This document shows positions 7,604-14,379 of a stretch of DNA of 14,379 nucleotides, in pieces. The position numbers and the translations under genes are program-made. Positions within the stretch are counted from its first letter, which is position 1. Every line of letters begins with the position of its first letter. The notes under the pieces were generated by a model. It did not search any database. It had not been told where the DNA came from and was given only the letters and a program-made list of their open reading frames with translations. Source of the stretch: JAPLDB01 sp964356415 (lineage in GTDB: Bacteria > Bacteroidota > Bacteroidia > AKYH767-A > 2013-40CM-41-45); contig CAYHHK010000103.1 of NCBI GenBank assembly GCA_964356415.1, positions 1 through 14,379 of the forward strand. The letters run 5' to 3'.

Positions 7604-8899
7604 CTATTTCCTTTTTCTCCTCTGTGACAGAAACGGTTCCGGCTTCCTCCCTTTCTTATCCTGAAACGCGCCCATGAACTCCGGGTCATCCTTTTTCCGC
7701 TGGCCATCGATTTCACGCAGCATCAATTGATTTTCTTCATTTGGTGTTTCGGCGATCTCAACTTCAGCGGGAATTTCCATCACAGGAATTTTCTGACCAA
7801 TCAGCTTCTGAATTTTTTTCAGATGGTATTCATCGTTCGGAGAACAGAATGTGACGGAATCTCCGGTTTGAAAAGCACGTCCGGTTCTGCCAATGCGATG
7901 GATATAATCTTCATACACCAGCGGGACATCAAAGTTAATCACGTGGCTCACCTCCAGAATATCAAGTCCTCGCGCGGCCACATCCGTGGCAACTAAAAAT
8001 CTTATTTCTCCGGCATGAAATGCCTTCACTGCATTCATGCGGGTATTCTGGTCTTTGTTACCATGAATGATGCGCACCTGCTGCTCACCAAATTTTCTTT
8101 CCATGTACTTGCCGATGTTGGCAGCCGTCGCTTTTGTTTTGCAAAAAATAATTGTCTTGCGAAATGCTTCATCGGTAAGCAAATGCAACAAGAGATTTGT
8201 TTTTGTTTTCAGGTTTGGAACATGATACAATACCTGAGAAACAGATTTGGCTGTCCGCCTTTCTGGTTCAATCCGGATCACCACAGGTCTGTCGAGAAAA
8301 CTATCAGTGAGTAACTGTATCCTGTCGCTCATGGTTGCAGAGAAAAGAAGGTTTTGCTTTTTCATCGGAACAATTCCGAGAATCTTATCTATTTGCCTTT
8401 TGAATCCCATGTCGAGCAAACGTTCTGCTTCATCGAGTATCAGCATCTGGATTTTCTTCAGCACAAGGTGTCCTGCCGAATAAAGGTCCATCATCCGGCC
8501 TGGAGTTGCCACGAGGATATCCACACCTTTTACGATCTGGTCAATTTGCGGTTTGATCCCTACACCGCCATATACCGCTGCCATCCGCAAGTCCGTATAT
8601 TTTCCCAGCGTATTCATGTGTTCGAGCACCTGCGTTGCCAGTTCCCTTGTTGGAACGATGATGAGAGCTCTTGGAGAATTTCCCTGGGCAAACTTGATTT
8701 TCATCAGCACAGGTAGCAGGTATGCAGCTGTCTTTCCGGTACCCGTCTGGGCAATACCCAACAGGTCAACCCCTGCAAGGATCTGCGGAATGGCTTTTTG
8801 TTGTATTGCTGTGGGGTGCTCAAACCCGGCGTCGGCAATGGCGTTGAGCAATTGCTTGTTGAGTTTGAATCCGGAAAATGAGGGGTAATCTGACGACAT
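7604..8899 (-). CDS. DEAD-box RNA helicase, RhlE type
   Basis: This 431-residue protein is a two-domain ATP-dependent RNA helicase that acts in the cytoplasm on structured RNA (ribosome assembly, mRNA decay or cold adaptation in relatives). Motifs in order: Q motif with HPTAIQQKAIP near 28-38, Walker A AQTGTGKT 50-57, PTRELA 83-88, TPGR 132-135, motif II DEAE 156-159, SAT 187-189, ATDVAARGLD 304-313 and HRIGRTGR 334-341. The tail of about 70 residues ends in a basic patch (SQRRKRK), as in many RhlE-like proteins. Motif II reads DEAE rather than DEAD. ATG at 8899 (MSSDYPSFSGF) is chosen over an in-frame TTG at 8932, because it gives the usual RhlE N-terminus and a promoter candidate overlaps the extension. 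The gene sits between blocks of T9SS cargo with no visible functional link. Assignment to a particular named helicase is not possible from sequence alone. Confidence 0.95.
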   Translation of the reverse strand: MSSDYPSFSGFKLNKQLLNAIADAGFEHPTAIQQKAIPQILAGVDLLGIAQTGTGKTAAYLLPVLMKIKFAQGNSPRALIIVPTRELATQVLEHMNTLGKYTDLRMAAVYGGVGIKPQIDQIVKGVDILVATPGRMMDLYSAGHLVLKKIQMLILDEAERLLDMGFKRQIDKILGIVPMKKQNLLFSATMSDRIQLLTDSFLDRPVVIRIEPERRTAKSVSQVLYHVPNLKTKTNLLLHLLTDEAFRKTIIFCKTKATAANIGKYMERKFGEQQVRIIHGNKDQNTRMNAVKAFHAGEIRFLVATDVAARGLDILEVSHVINFDVPLVYEDYIHRIGRTGRAFQTGDSVTFCSPNDEYHLKKIQKLIGQKIPVMEIPAEVEIAETPNEENQLMLREIDGQRKKDDPEFMGAFQDKKGRKPEPFLSQRRKRK

Positions 8900-8904
8900 T
8901 GCGC

Positions 8905-8933
8905 CAAAGATACGTTGAATAGAGATGTGCAAA
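8905..8933 (-). promoter_or_regulatory. Bacteroidota-type promoter candidate for the helicase gene
   Basis: On the - strand TTTG (8930-8933) is followed after 16-17 bases by TATCTTTG (8905-8912), an exact fit to the TAnnTTTG -7 element of Bacteroidota. Only 5 bases separate the -7 element from the ATG at 8899, so the transcript would have almost no leader. The match is exact but short and could be chance. Confidence 0.45.
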
Positions 8934-8971
8934 TATGAAAATGTGCAGCGAAACGTTTCTGACCCTACACT

Positions 8972-9835
8972 TCACTCCTTTATTATTTTCCTAACCACCC
9001 TCCCCCCCTCACTCTCCAGCACCGCAAAGTAAACCCCGCTGCTTAACTCATGCACATCCAAAACTACTTCACTTGTATTTACAGTGCCAATTATTTTTTT
9101 TGATAAAACTACATCTCCAAGTACACTGTAAATTTTTATTTCTCTTGCTTTTGCCACGTACCCTTGCAGTTGTACATGCAGTTCTTCTTTGCAGGGGTTG
9201 GGGTAAACAGAAAAACTAATTGGTTGTTCTTTTTCTATTGCAAGGTACAAGCCGGTGGTGTCGAAGGAGAAGTTGTCTATAACAATGAAGCGTTCAAGGG
9301 AACCAGGCAAACCCATAGCTGTAATGTATTGTGCATCGTAAGTGGGTGTTATAAACACAAATCGTTTGGTCCATACAGTATCTGCAAGAGGGCTTGTATA
9401 AACTTGTGTACCTATTGTGCTATCATTATCTGAATAACCGATTAAAATATTGATGGGATAATAAGGACTGATATCCTTAAATGATCGATCATAAAAAGAA
9501 ATGATATATGTATTAGAGGCAAGCAGTGATTGAGAAAGCCATAAAGAGATTGCAGTGGAATTAGTATCTGCTACACCAGTTTCCAGAGAGGAGAAATCGT
9601 GTCCATCTTCTGCAGTGAGAGCAGTAGTTAAACTGCAAGAATCTGTAAATAGGTCTAAATATTGTAAGATTCCTATTCCGGTTACACTGTCAACAAGGGA
9701 GTTGTAAACTGCATTTGAGGACGTAAGTGAATCACAATCTCTCAAATGATTGAATTCAAAACTTCCGTTTAAAAACTGCTGTGCATTCAGTTTTAAACAA
9801 AGAATACAAAATATTATGACAAGTTTCCGCTTCAT
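8972..9835 (-). CDS. Secreted jelly-roll-like protein with T9SS type A sorting domain
   Basis: The 287-residue protein has a short, clear signal peptide (MKRKLVIIFCILCLKLNAQ, cleaved near residue 18). Residues 20-195 look like one beta-sandwich of the carbohydrate-binding-module type: it opens with FLNGSFEFN and has a central YIISFYDRSF strand. It continues through VWTKRFVFITPTYDAQYI and closes with FIVIDNFSF, the pattern of many Bacteroidota surface proteins whose ligands are unknown. The T9SS domain covers about 207-287 (VYPNPCKEELHV, SSGVYFAVLESEGGRVVRKI). ATG at 9835 is preferred over an in-frame TTG at 9859, which would put a non-signal extension in front and lies inside a hairpin. It follows the 1430-residue gene with 51 bp between, most of it that hairpin. 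Ligand binding is inferred from fold resemblance only; no catalytic residues were recognised. Confidence 0.85.
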   Translation of the reverse strand: MKRKLVIIFCILCLKLNAQQFLNGSFEFNHLRDCDSLTSSNAVYNSLVDSVTGIGILQYLDLFTDSCSLTTALTAEDGHDFSSLETGVADTNSTAISLWLSQSLLASNTYIISFYDRSFKDISPYYPINILIGYSDNDSTIGTQVYTSPLADTVWTKRFVFITPTYDAQYITAMGLPGSLERFIVIDNFSFDTTGLYLAIEKEQPISFSVYPNPCKEELHVQLQGYVAKAREIKIYSVLGDVVLSKKIIGTVNTSEVVLDVHELSSGVYFAVLESEGGRVVRKIIKE

Positions 9836-9848
9836 TGAAAGGTAAAAT

Positions 9849-9880
9849 GCAACCTCCAAGGGGAATTCCTTGGAGGTTGC
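9849..9880 (-). terminator. Strong 13-bp hairpin between two T9SS cargo genes
   Basis: GCAACCTCCAAGG (9849-9861) and CCTTGGAGGTTGC (9868-9880) are perfect inverted arms around GGAATT. On the - strand the stem starts 6 bases after the TAG of the 1430-residue gene, is followed by a T-rich but broken stretch (ATTTTACCTTTC), and ends 13 bases before the ATG of the jelly-roll protein. It is probably an intrinsic terminator or an attenuating stem that lowers expression of the downstream gene. Confidence 0.7.
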
Positions 9881-9886
9881 CTCAAG

Positions 9887-12800
9887 CTACTTTATGAAAA
9901 TTATTTTGTCGCGAAAAATTTGGCTGCCGTTGGAATAAATCTCACAGGAATATACTCCACCTTCAAAAGCATCCATCGCAACATCAATTGAGTGATTGCC
10001 TCCTGTTAGTTCAATATCTTTAACTATTCTGCCCGATACGTCCCGCAGTATTAAAATACCACTTTCTTCATTTCCAATTGCGTAGTCACAATTTAAATTT
10101 CCGCTTGAAGGATTAGGGTAAATATGGGTTTGATATTTTACTTCTTTGTCTTCCATCTTCGCTTTTCTGAAAGTAATTCCATCGCAGTTGTGGCTATAAT
10201 CAATAAATACAGTATCAACAGCGGCAAGAATATTTTGTGCCGTGAACACTGCATTGCCTCCTGTGTAAGGACATTGCGATGCAATGTACTCAAGAGTGAA
10301 ACGTTGCATGGCATCTAACTGATTTAGCCCAACTGCTATGGTGATTAGATAAACTCCGGTTACATCTTTCAAGTTTTGCTCGGCCGTAATTTGGGCTGCT
10401 ATTGCATTGTTTGCTGCGCCCATTTCATCAGCGTTAATTTCTTTGAGTGAATCAATGCCTGCCTGTAAGGCGGTGTCTGCTGCTAATGTCTGCATGGTGT
10501 CCTCACTAACAATAATGGTATCAGCCAACTCGCTGAAATCTTTTATCGGTGTTTGTTCCAATGAGTCCTGTTCGTTTTGAAGAACGGTATCAGTAAGCAT
10601 TTCCGGCTTATCATTTAGTAGTTCGTACAAATATTTTTTGGAAAGCCAGTTCAAAGCTTCGTAATCGGAATCACTGTTGTTATCTGCTGCTATGCGAAGC
10701 GCCTCCGCTTTATCATCCCTTGCGGCTCTTACATCTGGCACGTAATCGCAAATATCGCTAACTGTAGAAAAATTATAGTTGGTAAACGTGCAATTGGCAG
10801 AAGGGAGGTTTATATGAAAATTCAAGGTCGGATTGTAAAATGGTGGAGCAGTGCGATTAATAAAATTTGTATAGCCAAAAACACTTGGTTTGTTTGAAGC
10901 ATCCCCCATTGTTTGATTGGTTGCATTGCCATTCCATTTATTATCAGAAGGAATGCCTAGAGGAAACCAAGCACCGCCCGGCACTACACCCTGTGTACCA
11001 AGCCCCAGAGGGTAGTTAAGAAGATATAAATCATTGTCGCAATCGCTCATATCATTTCCATAGACATTGGGCCCTAAATTTGCGCCTTCCCAAAGCAAGC
11101 CGTTTCCTAAGGTATGTACATTATTGCAAAATTCATCCACTTTGTCGCAATTAAAAATGTGTATACCTGCAATTGTTGGGTCGAGTTCATCATCGCCGGT
11201 TACATCGTTTCTTACGAGAGAATACCCTTTGCCTCCTCTGCAGAGGATGCCTCGGTAAGGTATCGGAGCAGTTCCATCATTTGGCGGTAGCACAATCGTG
11301 TTCAGGTGCAGGTAAGGGTAATCATTCATTGAGCACCAGATACCAAACCCATAGTTTTCAATCACATTTTCTTCTACGTAAATGGTGCGCTGGTTATTTT
11401 GATTGCTTGCAAGATAAATTCCATACGTTCCATTTGGTGTTATTGGCAAGGCATCAGCCCTGATATGGTTGAAGGAAATTATCTGGTCTGATCCAGTATT
11501 AAAGCCACTATAGATCGCGGCGGCTTTGGGATCATAAATGCGGTTATGCGTTACAGTAATCGTTTGTAAGGAAGAAAAGAGGTAAACTCCAATCCAGTTT
11601 CTCCGGAAGGTATTGTCATCAACATACGTTTCTACATAGTTATTACAGTATATCCCGGCATTGCACTCAATAAAATCATTGTTGTCAAAAACAGAAATGT
11701 TACTGAAATCAGTTGCATTGATTCCGGCAGGGCAGCGTACAAAATTATTCTTGTCGTTTACGGTTAAGATTGATTTTATACATCGTATTCCGGCCATACG
11801 ATGCTCAGTGAATGAATTGGCGGGAGAAACCACCACAGTGCTTTTAAAACTGTAAATTCCATAATCGCCATTTAGAAAATTATTGTGGTCAAATATGAGC
11901 GAATTGGTAATAGTTGAAATATCTGCATGTGCATAAGTAAACCCGCCACCAACCGGAGGTGCCGGGGAAGTAGTTGGATTCAATGCCGATGAGCAAGAAA
12001 ATGTATTGAAGCTGATATTGCAAGCTGAATAATCAGCAGTGTACAAATGAAGTGCAACATAATTTCTGTCAAAAGTTGAATTGCTTACATGAATATCTGC
12101 AGCATTATCTGAATGTACAGCATAAACAGCATCGCTGATGGAAGAAGTGTTGGAAATGTTCAGGTGAGGAAGAATAAATCCAACGTTATTAAGGTAGATA
12201 CCGTCCCACATGTAATAGCACGCTTTCAAGGTTGCATGATCTATGTTCAGTGTAGCTGCCATAACATTTATTTTTGCGTTTGCGCTAAGTGTTACTATGC
12301 AACCGGGATTAAAGTTGACAGTTGAACCAAAATTCATGTTAAAGGTACCGTTTATTACAATGTTGCCGGAATAATTTTCTGTAGTACCGGTTGGTACTAC
12401 ATGGTTGTTGAGGGTGGTAGCACCGGCCACAGTACAACAACCCGGAATAACTGTTATCACCTGGGTATTGGACTGAGCAGGGCATCCGTATGCATTGGTT
12501 ATTATTACATAATAGCTCCCTGCATTTCCTGTTGTGTAAGTTGAAGATGTTGCACCGGCAATTACTCCATTTTGGTCATGCCAGACATAGCCGCAACCTC
12601 CACAAGATCCAGCATTAAGAATAGTTGTTGAGCCTGCACAAATATTATTACCCGGATTCACTGTAATAGAAGCCACAGGGCTTGGATTTATAGTTACAGA
12701 AACAACATTTGTCCTGCCTCTGCAACCGTTGCTGTTTTCAAATTCAAGATAATAGTAATAAGTAGAAGGATATGGTCCCGGTTGGTTTGAGGCATTTATA

Positions 12801-14179
12801 ATTAAGTTTTGACCTCCAAAAATTTGCGTACCACTGTAACCATTGGTAGCCGATTGAAACCAATGATACGCGCTATAACCTAGAGGTCCGTTGATGGTGG
12901 TTGAATTTATATTGGACTCGCAGAATGCCTGGGAGCCTGGAGCGATGCTTTCATGAAGCTGGTAGCTGTAATCTTCACCGTCAATCTGGTCGCCAAGAAT
13001 TTTACAGAAGTAAGTCGAGGAAGAAATGAGACCGAAGTTTAAAGAAGGAGTTGCCGGGTCAGTCCAGTTAGCAGAGTTTGGATTATTTGTATTCGAAAGC
13101 GATGCAAACCGGGTATCAGAAGCAAAATACATTTTATTATCGTAAGCTATTTCAATTTCAGAGTCCTTAAAATCAGTGGCATTTGCGACTCCCAGAGTTA
13201 CAGGAGCAGGCACTCCGGCGTTAAGATCAATATAACCAATAAAAGGGCTTGCGTTACAAGTGAAGTATAAATATTGAGCGTTAGGCGAAAATTCAATTCC
13301 CTTCATTTCCGTTGCAACAGGAATGCTTACAAAGGATGAAGTTATAATATTTCCTGCAGCATCTAAATCAAAAATATTCACAGCCAATCCACTTGCGAAT
13401 GCGGGCACTGCAAGACGGTAACCTCCGGAAGGATTATCTACCAATTCCATTTCTGTTTTTAAATGATTCGAATTGTTGCCAAAAGGAAGTGATCCTAAAT
13501 TAGTAAAATTGGAAAATCCTGATGCAGAAAAATCATATCTGTAAAGGTTACTGTTCTCACTGATAAAAACAAATCGTTTGGTGTAATTTGTATTCGATCT
13601 CAATTTTGAAACAGCAAGTTGCAATGTATTTACATGTTGGCTTGTATTCGGGTAATTCGACAGCACGGTTGCTGTAGCTCCTCCAATAAAGGCACCGAAT
13701 TGAGAATAACCTCCTCCGGGGAAATTGGGATTTGGCAAGCTCATATCGAGAATTACATATACCGGCACAGGATGTTCATCAATAAAGGTCAGCTGAGTAA
13801 TTCCACCACCCAGTATATAATATTGATTGCAATTGCCCGGAACAGGAATAATTCCTGTCTCAGGGTAGCCTAAAGTAGGGCCACCACCAGGGAAAAAAGG
13901 GCTAATAATTTGATCTATCAGCAATGAGTTCTTATCAAATACAGCTCCATCATGAATATAAAACAATAAATTGCCATTGGCATCCTGAATTGAATTAATA
14001 CTTTCAGACAAAAATGAACCATTCGGACAAAGTAAGCCGTTAACAACAGGCGCAGGATTGAATTTAATCAGGTTGTCGTCAAATTGAGCTGCCACTGTCC
14101 ATGTTCTATTTTGGGATTGTGCGATAAGGAATTGAGAATTTAGTAAAAGGAAAACCAGAATGATGTTTATGTTTTTCAT
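9887..14179 (-). CDS. Large multidomain secreted protein: propeller-like, Ig-like, beta-helix, T9SS domain
   Basis: The 1430-residue protein has a signal peptide (MKNINIILVFLLLNSQFLIA, cleaved near 20). Residues about 25-400 resemble the propeller-like N-terminal region of Bacteroidota surface proteins (SINSIQDANGNLLFYIHDG; later GIEFSPNAQYLYFTCNAS). Two Ig/PKD-like domains follow (about 410-497 and 498-578; NICAGSTTILNAGSCG, GSYYVIITNAYGCPAQS). Residues about 600-1050 form a right-handed parallel beta-helix with repeated short coils such as FDHNNFLNGDYGIYS and FDNNDFIECNAGIYC. A charged, helix-rich, Asp/Glu/Ala-heavy stretch at about 1145-1300 is unrecognised. The T9SS type A domain is at about 1352-1430 (IYPNPSSGNLNCDY, GGVYSCEIYSNG). 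Beta-helix domains of this kind often bind or cleave polysaccharide, but no lyase active site is evident. ATG is preceded by a weak AAAGAAG about 9 bases upstream. Function is unknown; surface display is likely. Confidence 0.88.
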   Translation of the reverse strand: MKNINIILVFLLLNSQFLIAQSQNRTWTVAAQFDDNLIKFNPAPVVNGLLCPNGSFLSESINSIQDANGNLLFYIHDGAVFDKNSLLIDQIISPFFPGGGPTLGYPETGIIPVPGNCNQYYILGGGITQLTFIDEHPVPVYVILDMSLPNPNFPGGGYSQFGAFIGGATATVLSNYPNTSQHVNTLQLAVSKLRSNTNYTKRFVFISENSNLYRYDFSASGFSNFTNLGSLPFGNNSNHLKTEMELVDNPSGGYRLAVPAFASGLAVNIFDLDAAGNIITSSFVSIPVATEMKGIEFSPNAQYLYFTCNASPFIGYIDLNAGVPAPVTLGVANATDFKDSEIEIAYDNKMYFASDTRFASLSNTNNPNSANWTDPATPSLNFGLISSSTYFCKILGDQIDGEDYSYQLHESIAPGSQAFCESNINSTTINGPLGYSAYHWFQSATNGYSGTQIFGGQNLIINASNQPGPYPSTYYYYLEFENSNGCRGRTNVVSVTINPSPVASITVNPGNNICAGSTTILNAGSCGGCGYVWHDQNGVIAGATSSTYTTGNAGSYYVIITNAYGCPAQSNTQVITVIPGCCTVAGATTLNNHVVPTGTTENYSGNIVINGTFNMNFGSTVNFNPGCIVTLSANAKINVMAATLNIDHATLKACYYMWDGIYLNNVGFILPHLNISNTSSISDAVYAVHSDNAADIHVSNSTFDRNYVALHLYTADYSACNISFNTFSCSSALNPTTSPAPPVGGGFTYAHADISTITNSLIFDHNNFLNGDYGIYSFKSTVVVSPANSFTEHRMAGIRCIKSILTVNDKNNFVRCPAGINATDFSNISVFDNNDFIECNAGIYCNNYVETYVDDNTFRRNWIGVYLFSSLQTITVTHNRIYDPKAAAIYSGFNTGSDQIISFNHIRADALPITPNGTYGIYLASNQNNQRTIYVEENVIENYGFGIWCSMNDYPYLHLNTIVLPPNDGTAPIPYRGILCRGGKGYSLVRNDVTGDDELDPTIAGIHIFNCDKVDEFCNNVHTLGNGLLWEGANLGPNVYGNDMSDCDNDLYLLNYPLGLGTQGVVPGGAWFPLGIPSDNKWNGNATNQTMGDASNKPSVFGYTNFINRTAPPFYNPTLNFHINLPSANCTFTNYNFSTVSDICDYVPDVRAARDDKAEALRIAADNNSDSDYEALNWLSKKYLYELLNDKPEMLTDTVLQNEQDSLEQTPIKDFSELADTIIVSEDTMQTLAADTALQAGIDSLKEINADEMGAANNAIAAQITAEQNLKDVTGVYLITIAVGLNQLDAMQRFTLEYIASQCPYTGGNAVFTAQNILAAVDTVFIDYSHNCDGITFRKAKMEDKEVKYQTHIYPNPSSGNLNCDYAIGNEESGILILRDVSGRIVKDIELTGGNHSIDVAMDAFEGGVYSCEIYSNGSQIFRDKIIFIK

Positions 14180-14308
14180 TGTAAGCTTCTTTAAGAATGA
14201 TTTATACCGTTTATGATAAATGCCAATATTTCCTGAGAAGTATTTCTAGGTTTCGTCAGAAAGTATCATTGACGATGCAATGGTAATAGGTATGTGATGA
14301 TCCTACGT

Positions 14309-14370
14309 CCACAAAAAAATACCATCATATTTGTGGAGAAAATATTTATATATTTACACCACAATTTTTT
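14309..14370. other. Overlapping inverted repeats in the upstream non-coding stretch
   Basis: CCACAAA (14309-14315) is inverted at 14330-14336 (TTTGTGG), and TTGTGG (14331-14336) is inverted again at 14359-14364 (CCACAA), which is followed on the + strand by six T. The loops are AT-rich. This could be a terminator of a gene beyond the right edge, or an operator upstream of the 1430-residue gene. No -7 promoter element matching TAnnTTTG was found in 14180-14379. Confidence 0.3.
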
Positions 14371-14379
14371 CAAATGTCC

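Noticed and set aside
8553..8888. A 111-codon open frame on the + strand opposite the helicase gene.
   Set aside because: It is the antisense shadow of a well-conserved helicase, with no recognisable protein features.
8897..8932. In-frame TTG starts upstream of the ligase-like, C45, helicase and jelly-roll genes (1963, 3765, 8932, 9859).
   Set aside because: In each case an ATG a few codons later gives a better N-terminus (family-typical, or a clean signal peptide), and the extensions overlap a Shine-Dalgarno, promoter or hairpin.
8950..8959. GAAACGTTTC, a perfect 10-base palindrome upstream of the helicase promoter candidate.
   Set aside because: Palindromes of this length are expected about once per kilobase by chance, and no second copy or known operator match supports it.
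9351..9371. A near-identical stretch of about 20 bases shared with 13564-13583.
   Set aside because: Both encode TKRFVFI within two T9SS proteins, so similar codons for a similar strand explain it without a DNA repeat.

Overview
The window looks like chromosomal DNA of a Bacteroidota bacterium. Four predicted secreted proteins end in (or, in one case, carry after another domain) a type IX secretion (T9SS) type A sorting domain, a system confined to that phylum. The DNA is AT-rich, most start codons lack a clear Shine-Dalgarno sequence, and one promoter candidate fits the Bacteroidota -33/-7 pattern (TTTG, then TAnnTTTG). The lineage within the phylum cannot be read from the sequence.

Layout from left to right: the 3' end of lepA (elongation factor 4) on the + strand runs in from the left edge. 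Every other gene is on the - strand. Convergent with lepA is a phenylacetate-CoA ligase-like enzyme (650-1948), preceded by a membrane-anchored C45-family Ntn hydrolase/acyltransferase (2077-3756). Upstream of these lie a large self-chaperoned, fibre-like secreted protein with a YadA-head-like repeat, an S74 domain and a T9SS domain (3782-6421), and a small T9SS protein (6442-7287). The last three genes are separated by only 20-25 bp and may be co-transcribed. A 165-bp relic of a second fibre-like gene lies at 7367-7531. A DEAD-box RNA helicase of the RhlE type (7604-8899) separates this block from two more T9SS proteins: a jelly-roll-like protein (8972-9835) and a 1430-residue protein built from a propeller-like region, Ig-like domains, a parallel beta-helix and a helical linker (9887-14179). 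A strong hairpin sits between those two. The last 200 bp are non-coding and hold small inverted repeats.

The four T9SS cargos probably act at or outside the cell surface; their substrates are unknown. lepA and the helicase are housekeeping genes. The most unusual points are an autoproteolytic S74 chaperone placed before the T9SS signal, so that self-cleavage would remove the secretion signal, and the degraded paralogue of that gene next door with a 15-bp junction sequence shared between the two loci. No mobile element, CRISPR array, tRNA or rRNA was seen.
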